In this document: positions 9,469 through 19,343 of the stretch, piece after piece
Position numbering within the stretch: position 1 is the first letter of the stretch
Layout: every line of letters begins with the position of its first letter
Source: Cyclina sinensis
Taxonomy: Eukaryota; Mollusca; Bivalvia; Venerida; Veneridae
Length of the DNA stretch: 64,000 nt
Direction of reading: 5' to 3'
Assembly: GCA_012932295.1 (NCBI GenBank)
Contig: JAAONU010000002.1
Location: forward strand, 37,445,521 to 37,509,520
Made by a program: the position numbers and the translations under genes
The notes under the pieces: generated by a model
Database searches by the model: none
The model's input: the letters and a program-made list of their open reading frames with translations, nothing else
What the model was told of the DNA's origin: nothing

Positions 9469-12400
9469 ATGGAATGTCACTGCAGGTTCTTTCTTGTACA
9501 ACTGTGCTGCGCACTGGTTTTAAGTAAGTTCCTTATTCCTTTTATTTATTTATATATTTATTTATTTTTTATAAAAGTACTAAATTTTAGTTATTAAATG
9601 TTACAGCCACATGCACAAAAGCGTTAAGGAATTTTTAGGTGCGTGCATTTTAATTGTCTCTGACGTCTAAGTGGACCTTTAGACAATATATCTAGTCACA
9701 GATCTAAGGAATGACGTATGACAGATATGTAGCTCCACAACGCATTTGAAAGTTGTTTATATTTTCTAGAAAGATGCAATGTTGACGTCAAAATACCGCG
9801 CGAAATTTTAAAAACAAAATGTGCTCGTGCATTTAACGTTAACAGTATACACAGATATGACATGTATTGATCTATTTCGACTTTTTTTTCAGAAATTACA
9901 GAGACGATGTTAATAAGTGACCAGTGCAAACAGGTAGAAACAATTGACTGTGAAAACAGTTACAGACCTGAGGGAAACGAAACAGTGTGCTGCTCTGATC
10001 TCAAGGTTTATCATAATTTGTAAGTTGTTTTAATCATTAAACTTGTTAAATGCTGGACTGACTGAAATTAAGTATTGTCCAGTCCAGATTTTTTTTCAAA
10101 TATCTTTACCGTGATTTACCGTATCAATAATTTTTTGAATCAGTTTAAAAATTAATTTCAACCACTAAGCAAAGAAGTGGTTAATTTGCAAACGCGCGAT
10201 CCAAAAAAATAAAAAAAAATAAATGCGTAGCAATTGAACACTAACGTATACGCAAAAAGATGCAATAAACCCCGTTTCCTAGTCCTGATTTCAAAGATTT
10301 TACACGAAGAAACGAACAAAGGATTACGAAAGACAGGGACAAATAGTGACTTTCTATAGCAACCTAAACAAAAAATGTAAAGACTTTCTATAAACTCCCA
10401 GCAGGTTATGTTTGAAACTACGAGCGTATATACAAAATCTTGGTCTTACAGTTAAATGTATAATGATACATTTTGATAGTGATAATTAAAATGCGTTTAA
10501 AATGTGGAGGGAGGCAGTGAGTGCACAAAAATGAATTTTCGAATTGGTCACTTCATAAAATAATATGAGTGCACTCATTATCTCACTTTAAGGACAATTT
10601 TCAATCTCTAAGAATAAAAATTTAACCTGCGTAGCACATAAAAATTAGTAGATTTGGACTGACCTATTTACATTAAATTAACAACATAGTAACCTCACTT
10701 GATGCTATATTTTATGTCCTACATTATTAAATAACAGAGTTGTGAACATCAAAAGAAGTCATGTTTTACCTTATCTGTTCATTTAGTGACGTAGACGCGT
10801 GCGTCAGTTGCTTAGCTTGGTATCGTACTTTCGTTTAAAAGTGTTCACCTTTGCAAGAGTTTAACAAGACTTTTAAATGTTTATCACTTAATGTTCATGA
10901 GCCGAACTTATCTTCCATTTCTTTGCACTTAAAATGATTTTTTTCCTTGACGGCATATTTTGTCATTTGTAAATATGTGAACATCGATTATTTTATTGTC
11001 AATCTGGGCTAGCAACTAGTAGATGTGTATTTGATTCTGAAGCGAAATAGATTTATGTTAAATCAAGTTTATACGATTAATAATTTATAATTTTGTAATT
11101 AAATCAACTGTATCGTTATACACGTATTTACCTGATGATTATAACACCAAATGTTATTGCTTGTTTGTACTAAAATATCGATGTTTGTTTTATATTTGTA
11201 AGCATGAGTGACGTTGGCTTTAAAATTGACAAAAAATCTAGAATAGTTTTATGACTAACATCGTAAAATTCCATAGATCTCTCAATAAACGGATATTAAC
11301 TTTGGAGATATTAGAAAGACACTGCTCGGAAGATTATAATAACTTCAGTGAACTCAAAGAAATGGCCAATCCTACTAATGAAAAAGAATAACTTGATTGA
11401 AACCAAGTCCTTCCATCTAACTTACACTCAAAGTAATATATTAAATGTTCCTGGCACAGTAGGTTACCCTCGACGTAATAAATTAACATTTCTTGGCTCA
11501 GTTAATTCTTCTAAACGTAATGTTTAACTCTTTTTGGTCTAGTATTTTCCGCTCGAAGTAATATATAAACTGTTCTTTGCCCAGTAATTAACTCGATGTA
11601 ATGTATTAACTGTTTTTTAGTTCACACTTGAAGTAATGTATTATCAACTGTTCTTTGCCCAGTAATTATTGCTTGAAGAAATATATTAACTGTTCTTTGC
11701 CTAGTAGTTAACGCTTGAAGCAATGATTTAACTGTTATTTGCCTAGTAGTTTACGCTTAAAGCAATGATTTAACTGTTCTTTGCCTAGTAGTTTACGCTT
11801 AAAGCAATGATTTAACTGTTATTTGCCTAGTAGTTAACGCTTGAAGCAATGATTTAACTGTTCTTTGCCTAGTAGTTAACGCTTGAAGCAATGATTTAAC
11901 TGTTATTTGCCTAGTAGTTACTGCTTGAAGCAATGATTTAACTGTTATTTGCCTAGTAGTTTACGCTTAAAGCAATGATTTAACTGTTCTTTGCCTAGTA
12001 GTTTACGCTTAAAGCAATGATTTAACTGTTATTTGCCTAGTAGTTTACGCTTAAAGCAATGATTTAACTGTTCTTTGCCTAGTAGTTAACGCTTGAAGCA
12101 ATAATTTAACTGTTCTTTGCCTAGTAGTTTACGCTTAAAGCAATGTATTGACTCTTGGCTCAGCAGTTTTAGCTCGAAGTAATGTAATAACTCTTCTTGG
12201 TTTAGAAGTTTCTTCTCTAAATGAAGCATTTGTTCTTCTTGACTTAGAAGTAATGATTTAACTAATCTTAGCTCAGTACTTTACGCTCGAAAAAAATTTA
12301 AACTTTTCTTAACCAAGATGTTACGATCAAAGTAATGTATTTACTCTTTTTGGCCTAGTTGTTTACACTGAAGTACTGTATTTACTCTTTTTGGCGCTGT

Positions 12401-14626
12401 AGTTTATGTTCGAAGTTATGTATTTATTCCCATTGGCCCAATAGTTTAGGCTCGAAGTAATGTATTTACTCTGTTTGGCCTAGTTGTTTACATGGAAGTA
12501 CTGTATTTACTCTTTTTGGGCGCTGTAGGTTATGTTCGAAGTAATGTATTTATTCTTCTGGGCCCAATAGTTTACGCTCGAAGTAATGTATTTACTCTGT
12601 TTGGCCTAGTTGTTTGCATTGAAGTAATGTATTTACTCTTCTTGGCCCAGGAGTGTACGCTCGAAGTACAGTATTACATTTTCTTTGCTCAGGAGTTTAC
12701 AATTGAAGTACTGTAATTACTCTTCTTGGCGCAGTAGTTTACTCTCAAAGTTATGATTTACTTTTCTTGGCTCAATAGTTAACGATCGAGATAATGTATT
12801 AAGTCTTCATTGTCCAGTAAATTATGCCCGAAGTAATGTTTTTACTCTTCTTGGCCAAATAGTTTACGCTCGAAAGACTGTATTAACTCTTCTTGGCCCA
12901 GTAGTTTACGCTTGAAGTAATGTTTTTACTCTTCTTGGCTCAATAGTTAACGCTCGAAATACTGTTTTAACTCTTCTTGGCCCAGTAGTTTACGCTCGAA
13001 GAAATGCATTTACTCTTCTTGGCCTTATAGTTTACGCTCGAAATACTGTTTTAACTCTTCTTGGCCCAGTAGTTTACGCTCGAAGAAATGCATTTACTCT
13101 TCTTGGCCTTATAGTTTACGCTCGAATTACTGTATTAACTCTTCTTGGCCCAGGAGTTTACGCTCGAAGAAATGCATTTACTCTTCTTGGCCTTATAGTT
13201 TACGCTCGAAATACTGTATTAACTCTTCTTGGCCCAATAGTTTACGCTCGAAATACTGTATTAACTCTTCTTAGCCCTGTAGGTACGCTCGAAATACTTT
13301 TTTAACTCTTCTTGGCCCAATAGTTTACGCTCGAAGAAATGCATTTACTCTTCTTGGCCTTATAGTTTACGCTCGAAATACTGTATTAACTCTTCTTGGC
13401 CCTGTAGGTACGCTCGAAATACTGTATTTACTCTTCTTGGCCTTATAGTTTACGCTCGAAATACTGTTTTAACTCTTCTTGGCCCAATAGTTTACGCTCG
13501 AAATACTGTATTAACTCTTCTTGGCCCAGTAGTTACGCTCGAAGTAATACATTTACTCTTCTTAACTAAATAGTTTATAATCGAAGTATTGTATTAACTC
13601 ATTTTTGCTCAGTAGTATACAATAGAAGTTACAGTTTTATAATTCTTGACTCAGTTGTGTATGCTCGAAGCACTGTACTGTATTATCTTCTCTTGGCCCA
13701 GCAGTTTACTGACTCTTCTTGACCAGGTATGGAAACGTTATCGAAATCATTGACTAGCAAAAACTTCAAAACTGTTCGTAATTCAGCAAAATTTATTTTT
13801 TATGCAATGACAAAACGGAAGGAAAAACTTACAAATGTTGCTGCTTAACAGATGTTAAACATTGCTTCTAAAATAACTTGACTGATAATAATTAGATATC
13901 TTTTTCTATCTCTGCATTTGTTTTGTTGTTGTTGTTAATGGGTCAAAAGCGTTTATAGAAGGTTGATATGAAAATAAACTTGAAACTTTATAATTTCAGA
14001 TGTTTCTTTGCTCAACAGAAATGCAGAGACCCGTCATTGACTGTTCTTTACCCCGGCCATTGTGATTTTGTTACCCCGCCTACAGACATCAAGAATACAA
14101 CTGAAACAATAGAAGCTGGGAACCAAACAACGGTTACGGTTGTTCCCCCTGACCCAATTTTTGAGGCCTTTTGTGGTAATAAAGACGACATTGTTTGCGA
14201 AGATGACCTCGACCCTTTTTGTGGAACAGATAACAAATTTTATAGAAACTAGTTAGTACGATGTAGATTTGATCGACGATTTCGTTTCACGTTCGATAAA
14301 TTCCAATTTAAGTTAATATAATTATATACATTTATGATAATATTCGAGTAAAATGATGCCACTGATTCACTTTTCTTTATAAAAAAGCGATATCCGAAAC
14401 GTAAAACATGTCTAAATTTGCGAAAGTTTGCTTATAATTACGTTAAACAGACAAGCATAAATAAAATGGCAACCTGCAGACTCATCATGCTTCAATTGTT
14501 CTTCTTTTTATTTATTCCAGCTGTGAGTTTCTTAAAGCTCGGTGTGACAATAGAAATCTTGGGAACCAGACTTTGTCAGTATGTAAAGCCTCGCTGCATC
14601 TTCACAGAAGGTTGCCATTTCTTTAA
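9469..14626 (+). CDS. Secreted two-domain Kazal-type protein (gene A), 4 coding exons
   Basis: The coding exons are 9469-9523, 9893-10019, 14000-14251 and 14521-14626. All introns are GT-AG with phases 1, 2 and 2, and together they give 179 residues. The start has a good Kozak context (AAGATGG). Residues 1-18 form a Cys-containing signal peptide. Kazal domain 1 has Cys 30, 38, 51, 62, 69 and 82, plus an extra Cys52 where the family has Gly (V-C-C-S-D). Domain 2 has Cys 119, 127, 135, 146, 153 and 166 (PFCGTDNKFYRNYCEFLKARC). A Thr-rich linker (86-112) joins them. N-glycosylation sequons occur at N47, N93, N102 and N160. Kazal domains usually inhibit serine proteases extracellularly, but the P1 positions here (N40, D129) are atypical, so inhibition is not assured. 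The TAG seen at 14251-14253 is not the stop: it spans the donor GTTAGT. Non-coding upstream exons are possible. Confidence 0.88.
10020..11399. other. Gene A intron 2, first part
   Basis: This is intronic AT-rich sequence directly after the donor GTAAGT at 10020. Nothing else is recognisable until the 42-bp array begins. Confidence 0.5.
11400..13740. repeat. 2.3-kb degenerate 42-bp minisatellite in gene A intron 2
   Basis: A tandem unit of 42 bp carries the landmarks TTTACGCTCGAAGTAATG and ACTCTTCTTGGCCCAGTAG. At least two subfamilies occupy separate blocks: the 11640-12160 block uses TTTGCCTAGTAG with GCTTGAAGCAATGATTTAAC, while the 12800-13560 block uses CTTGGCCCAGTAG with GCTCGAAATACTG. 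Divergence is greatest at the two edges (11400-11640 and 12160-12800 are mixed). About 55 units fit the span. The array makes up more than half of the 4-kb intron and ends about 260 bp before exon 3. Confidence 0.93.
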
Positions 14627-15132
14627 AACAAACCTGAAGCAGACGAAGAGATGTTATTTCCGTCCAAGTTGTTGTTAGCCAGGTAGAGTTCAAGGGAGAG
14701 AACCTAGCTACAACCGACATAAAACCGAAAGAGATTATTTATTGCCCTTGTTACAAACCAAACGTTGGACTCTTTCTAGTCATCGGACTGCATTGTATTA
14801 CAATTGATTGTGTTTTGTTTTCAACATTATGTGGACTCTTGAAAGGAGAGACTAGAGTTTGGATTGCGCCAATTCGATTTGTTCGATTTTGATGCGCTAT
14901 TTCAAATGACTATATATATATTAATATTAAATTCAAACATTGCTCTGTCAGAGTATCCTCTCTTGATTGATTGTCTTAAAGGTTAAACCAGATATATTTA
15001 GCGTTATAGGGAACTGCACAGGTGATGAAGGTACGCTAGAATTTTTGTATAGTTAAGTAGTATCCTGCTTCATACTTATATTATATCGAAGGGAAGTAAC
15101 TAACCCGTCTTAATAAATTTTCTCTACTTTAA
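14627..15132 (+). promoter_or_regulatory. Gene A 3' untranslated region with candidate poly(A) signals
   Basis: After the TAA at 14624-14626 there is an ATTAAA at 14926-14931 and a canonical AATAAA at 15112-15117. The latter lies only 12 bp before the TTAA that flanks the composite transposon, so the insertion sits at or just beyond the end of this transcript. Which signal is used cannot be told from sequence. Confidence 0.35.
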
Positions 15133-15604
15133 GGTGTGAAACCACCAAATCAATTCCTTCTTTATTCTATATAAAATTAACCTACTTCATGAGACTGTAA
15201 AACATAGCAAAACCCTTTTTAAATTACTTAAACTTACATTTTTTTGTAGATTTACATTTATACTCTTGAAAAAGAAAAAGAAAAAGGGGGGTTGTGTTTC
15301 AAACAAGAAAGATATTTCTGCTCAAGTAAACATACCCCTAAAATGACCAAAAATTCTGACCCAATTTTCAGATTTGGGTGTGTTCATCAACTTCCTATCA
15401 TGAATTCTATTCTGGATGACTCTGAACATTAAATTGCTACCACACTATCAGGAACAGTCAGGCCAAGTGATTCATGCAAAAAAAAATGCAAAGATTAAGG
15501 CAAAAATGTTCAAAACAGCCAAGAAAACTGAGACCTATTTATAGCCGCCATTATGCGGGTACCATTTTTTGAGCTCTGATTGACTGAATTAGTGGTTTCA
15601 TACC
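15133..15604 (+). repeat. Left terminal direct repeat of the composite transposon (472 bp)
   Basis: The repeat is bounded by GGTGTGAAACCAC and GTGGTTTCATACC. By eye it differs from the right copy by one substitution (TTACATT versus TTAGATT), one T in a T-run and one A in an A-run. That accounts exactly for 472 against 470 bp. It contains no coding frame. Because the copies are direct, opposite strands of the same sequence face the cargo at the two ends. Confidence 0.92.
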
Positions 15605-16321
15605 TATAAGAAAACTTTTTCCATAAAACATTGTGATTTTTTTGTCTGTTTTTGAAAAGTATATATTTCTAAGCATAGTTCCAAAATTTCAGGTCAATCA
15701 AGCCAGTACTTTTCACAGAAACCTGGATTTAATAACCCCCTAAATCACAGTGCTGACAGCACAACAATTACTAGAAATGAGTGAAAGTCACTTGCTTTGG
15801 AAAAACCTCATAATTTACAAAACGCGTTAGATAATTTATCAAAATCAGTTTATACTAATGCGAAAAAACTTGTTTTACAAAATTAAATCCTTTAAAAGAC
15901 TTTTCTTTGAAATTTCTGCAAAATATTAACAGGTGTTTAGCACTTTTTGTAGTAAAAATTGGAATTTTTTCATAAATTTTCAGTCAAATATGATATTTTT
16001 GTCATTAAATAGATTAATACTTTGTATTTTTTAATGTTCTACTTGAGGAGACATCATTTATGACCATTTTGGGGGGCTACTTGAACCTTTTCCTGTTAAA
16101 TACAATATACAAGCCTGAGACCCTGAACACCTGGTATTTGCTGAAAAAAGGTGTGAAATTCCTCAGACCCTGTGCAGACTTGCACTGACAGTTCAGTAAC
16201 TTCTTAGTTTCAGGTTTGCATGGTTCTTACTAACACTGTTTACCTTATAAAGACTTTAAACTGAAAAAGGGTGTATACTAAGGTAATATTTTTTCTTTGT
16301 CACTATTTCTATAAGGTAAAA

Positions 16322-18265
16322 ATGCCATCCAAGTTTTCACGCAAGAAACACAAGCTAGTAGGATTTCAGAGAGGTATTAAACACGATAAGTTTTCTTGCA
16401 GATATAGTACTGGTTCTCCTGCTAGACATTATGTTAGACTTGATGAGCAGACTTTTAATGCTAGAGTTAATGAAAATGGTAGTTCACTTACTCTGAATGA
16501 TGTGGATGGTTCCACAAATTGTATCACACCTCTGCGGCCACTGACGACTGGTCCAAAGGTAACCGACCAGTATCAAAAAGAAATCACTTCTGGTGACCAC
16601 CCAGATTTACAGATTCACAAACTCTACTGTCCAAAACTTCTCCAAGAAATGTTTAACACTGAAATTAAAAAACATTGTACTGGAATCAATGAATGTACTG
16701 GTGACCTAAACTTTGATGTCGCTTTTTCTCGCAAATGGGGTCTTGTTTGGATGGAACGCCTAAAGTGTTCAAAATGTACATATGTGAGTGAATATTATAA
16801 ACTGTATGAAGAAGTTGATACACAGAGTAAGGGTAGGAAAGCTGCTAAAGTAAATGTTGGCTTTCAGATGGGTCTCATGACCACACCAGTGGGTCCTAAC
16901 GGTGCAGCCAGAATTCTTGCACATGCTAATGTTATTCCCCCATCTGTTTCTGGTATGCAAAAACAAGCAAATAAAATAGGCCAAAATGTAGAACAACTAA
17001 ACAAACAAAATATGCAAGTGATTAGACAAAAACTTAAAGAGGACAATTCTAAATGTGGCAATATGAATAGTAATGAGGTGCGAACAGAGTCTGACTCATG
17101 TTACAATAACCCTCTATTCAATGCTGAAAGTACACCTTTTCAAGCCGGCACTATTGTAACGACTACTATGTGCGAAAACAATACCCGTAACAAATCTGTA
17201 ATTGGTGTTTTTGTAGGCGTAAAAGTGTGCACAGCAGCAACACGGTTAAGAAATCAAGGGCACATAAATATAAAATGTCCTGACCACCGAGGTCATTGCA
17301 CTGCTAACTTAAATGAAACCCAGTCCATCGGGGATGAAGCCAGATGGAATGAAATAGTAACAAGGGAAGTAAACAAAGACCTTCATATTACACATCATAC
17401 CGGTGATGGTGATTCGAAAGGTCATTCCGGTGTAGATAAGGCACAGGAAAGCAATGTTGTACGCTTAAAAGATGTCAGGCATTTAGCAAATTCTATGAGA
17501 CGACAAATATCCAAGGCCCCATTCAGCAGTCAAATGTTTACGGGTAAACAAAAATTAAATTTAAAAAACAGATTTGCTCTGTCAGTGAAATCAAGGTGTA
17601 CTGCAGAGCTCATGAGAGCACATAAAGTTTATAAAAGCAATATAGCACTAATTAAAAGTAAAATGCCTAAAATAACTTCAGCTATAGTGCTATGTTTCAA
17701 GGGTTACTGCGGTGCATTCTGTACCAAATACAGTCTGGTTTGTTCTGGTAATAACCGTCAAATGAAGAACTTCTTGCCGGAAAATGTTAAGCTAAAAATG
17801 ACACTAACCGATGAAAAAATACTGAAACAATGCATTGAGCTCCTTCTTGGTTCTGAAAGCATAGAAAACACTAAGTTTCTGACCTCTACACAAAAGTGTG
17901 AAGCTGTAAATAGGTCATACCAGGCATGCATGCCTAAAAATGTTACATTTCTCAGAAACTGTCATGGCCGCATCCATGGACAGATTCTAAAACTCAATCA
18001 TGGGCTAGCTAAGTCAGCTGTGCTAAAGGCTAGCTCAAACAAATATCAAGTTGGTTCATCAGTCATAAATTACCTTCTTCGAAAAGATGCGACAATGCAT
18101 ATGCGAAAAAGTTCAAGGTATATTTTGCGTGCTAAAACTACACGGTTCACATCACGCATGCACAGATACAAACTGCATGCCGATAAACATTATTCTAAAG
18201 GTCTTACTGATCCTAAACCCGACTTTTCAAGAATTCCACAATTAAAAGACCATGGTTATATTTAA
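16322..18265 (+). CDS. Mutator/Kolobok-like DDE transposase, 647 aa
   Basis: This is the predicted mobilising enzyme of the surrounding transposon. I start it at the ATG at 16322 (MPSKFSRKKHKLVGF); an in-frame ATG 17 codons upstream adds only a hydrophobic, AT-derived stretch that looks like leader or intron sequence. Family landmarks are a basic N terminus, a zinc-type C149-x2-C152, the block KAAKVNVGFQMGLMTTPVGP (175-194), the C319-to-C326 cluster CPDHRGHC, GDGDSK (361-366) and QKCEAVNRSYQACMPKN (524-540). Likely catalytic acids are D258 (SDSCYNNP), D362 or D364, and E527; this assignment is by analogy with Mutator-like/Kolobok enzymes, whose Glu motif precedes an N-x-PK run. The frame has no internal stop. 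AATAAAATAAAAT directly after the stop can serve as poly(A) signal. It converges on the endonuclease gene, 184 bp away. Confidence 0.82.
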   Translation: MPSKFSRKKHKLVGFQRGIKHDKFSCRYSTGSPARHYVRLDEQTFNARVNENGSSLTLNDVDGSTNCITPLRPLTTGPKVTDQYQKEITSGDHPDLQIHKLYCPKLLQEMFNTEIKKHCTGINECTGDLNFDVAFSRKWGLVWMERLKCSKCTYVSEYYKLYEEVDTQSKGRKAAKVNVGFQMGLMTTPVGPNGAARILAHANVIPPSVSGMQKQANKIGQNVEQLNKQNMQVIRQKLKEDNSKCGNMNSNEVRTESDSCYNNPLFNAESTPFQAGTIVTTTMCENNTRNKSVIGVFVGVKVCTAATRLRNQGHINIKCPDHRGHCTANLNETQSIGDEARWNEIVTREVNKDLHITHHTGDGDSKGHSGVDKAQESNVVRLKDVRHLANSMRRQISKAPFSSQMFTGKQKLNLKNRFALSVKSRCTAELMRAHKVYKSNIALIKSKMPKITSAIVLCFKGYCGAFCTKYSLVCSGNNRQMKNFLPENVKLKMTLTDEKILKQCIELLLGSESIENTKFLTSTQKCEAVNRSYQACMPKNVTFLRNCHGRIHGQILKLNHGLAKSAVLKASSNKYQVGSSVINYLLRKDATMHMRKSSRYILRAKTTRFTSRMHRYKLHADKHYSKGLTDPKPDFSRIPQLKDHGYI

Positions 18266-18449
18266 AATAAAATAAAATGACATAAAACAAACCTATGCTT
18301 GGTTCAGAAATGGTGTGATATTGTGAAGCAAGTGGTCGTCTAAGCCAGTTCTGCGGTTTTGTTCTAAAACTGTAGACAGTGCTGTTTTTTTTTCCCGTAC
18401 TGTTTGCACACACGTAATAGAATTATAACATATAAATCAAAGTCATACA

Positions 18450-18830
18450 CTATAAAATACAGTCCTTAAAAACAATATCCCCAATTTTGTGGTGTGAACA
18501 GTAGTCGCCACAATTTTGGCGCTCATTATTTACACAGGCGGGCTCTAAACTGAGGTGCTCAGGATTAACACACAGTGAAAAATGACATAGGTGAGATATA
18601 TGTAAGCCCTCTGGAAGGTTCAACATTTTGTTTTTAGCTAAAAACATGAGTCTGTGCACATAATACTGTTTCCCATGTTTTTCCCCTGGCAGCCTGGCCG
18701 TTATTTTCCCATATTGAGGATATTTTGCTGTGACACAGCCACACCACCTCAAACAACCCTTATCCCCCTCCATAACAGTTCTAGACTGTATTCTAGCTAT
18801 AAGAGAATCAAAAATTTGATCGCTTGACAT
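18450..18830 (-). CDS. I-PpoI-like His-Me finger endonuclease, 126 aa
   Basis: This is a zinc-bound His-Me (beta-beta-alpha metal) nuclease of the zf-His_Me_endon/I-PpoI type. From the chosen start MSSDQIFDSL, the motif SHLCHFSLCVNPEHL (79-93) places catalytic H80, zinc ligands C82, C87 and H92, and metal-binding N101. These offsets (+2, +7, +12, +21) equal those of I-PpoI H98, C100, C105, H110 and N119. Upstream are the typical C26-LRW-C30-GC and YGKI (40-43) strands and HRL (59-61); downstream are R104 and C107. The frame stays open upstream to 18890, so a 146-residue form would begin inside the right terminal repeat; the internal Met is preferred because the extra part is encoded by the inverted repeat itself. 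It is convergent to the transposase. The role is inferred: DNA nicking or cutting that aids transposition, or a homing-type passenger. Confidence 0.83.
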   Translation of the reverse strand: MSSDQIFDSLIARIQSRTVMEGDKGCLRWCGCVTAKYPQYGKITARLPGEKHGKQYYVHRLMFLAKNKMLNLPEGLHISHLCHFSLCVNPEHLSLEPACVNNERQNCGDYCSHHKIGDIVFKDCIL

Positions 18831-18869
18831 TTTTCTGCAGCAGACGACAGGAAGTTGAATTTTCTTATA

Positions 18870-19339
18870 GGTGTGAAACCACCAAATCAATTCCTTCTTT
18901 ATTCTATATAAAATTAACCTACTTCATGAGACTGTAAAACATAGCAAAACCCTTTTTAAATTACTTAAACTTACATTTTTTGTAGATTTAGATTTATACT
19001 CTTGAAAAAGAAAAAGAAAAAGGGGGGTTGTGTTTCAAACAAGAAAGATATTTCTGCTCAAGTAAACATACCCCTAAAATGACCAAAAATTCTGACCCAA
19101 TTTTCAGATTTGGGTGTGTTCATCAACTTCCTATCATGAATTCTATTCTGGATGACTCTGAACATTAAATTGCTACCACACTATCAGGAACAGTCAGGCC
19201 AAGTGATTCATGCAAAAAAAATGCAAAGATTAAGGCAAAAATGTTCAAAACAGCCAAGAAAACTGAGACCTATTTATAGCCGCCATTATGCGGGTACCAT
19301 TTTTTGAGCTCTGATTGACTGAATTAGTGGTTTCATACC
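18870..19339 (+). repeat. Right terminal direct repeat of the composite transposon (470 bp)
   Basis: Same orientation and almost the same sequence as 15133-15604. Its left edge abuts the core end TTTTCTTATA; its right edge is followed by TTAA. Confidence 0.92.
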
Positions 19340-19343
19340 TTAA

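Larger units (their letters stand above)
15133..19339. mobile_element. TTAA-flanked composite DNA transposon with direct terminal repeats
   Basis: The whole 4207-bp unit begins GGTGTGAAACCAC and ends GTGGTTTCATACC (inverted, one mismatch). It is flanked by TTAA on both sides (15129-15132 and 19340-19343). Unlike a simple TIR element, its ends are two near-identical direct repeats (15133-15604 and 18870-19339), each bounded by the same 13-bp inverted repeat, so that motif occurs four times. The core between them has its own inner inverted ends (TATAAGAAAA at 15605, TTTTCTTATA at 18860-18869). The cargo is a Mutator/Kolobok-type transposase on + and a His-Me finger endonuclease on -, tail to tail. 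TTAA duplications are known for Kolobok and piggyBac; the transposase sequence favours Kolobok-like. Near-identity of the ends and long open frames suggest a young copy. Confidence 0.85.

Noticed and set aside
11640..13560. CRISPR-like appearance of regularly spaced repeats
   Set aside because: Units are contiguous without unique spacers and lie in a eukaryotic intron.
14251..14253. TAG as the stop codon of gene A
   Set aside because: It overlaps a GTTAGT donor in the phase that lets the exon at 14521 complete the second Kazal domain with correctly spaced cysteines.
15133..19339. LTR retrotransposon, because of the 470-bp direct terminal repeats
   Set aside because: No gag, reverse transcriptase, integrase, primer-binding site or TG...CA ends; cargo is a DDE transposase and ends are inverted-repeat bounded with TTAA flanks.
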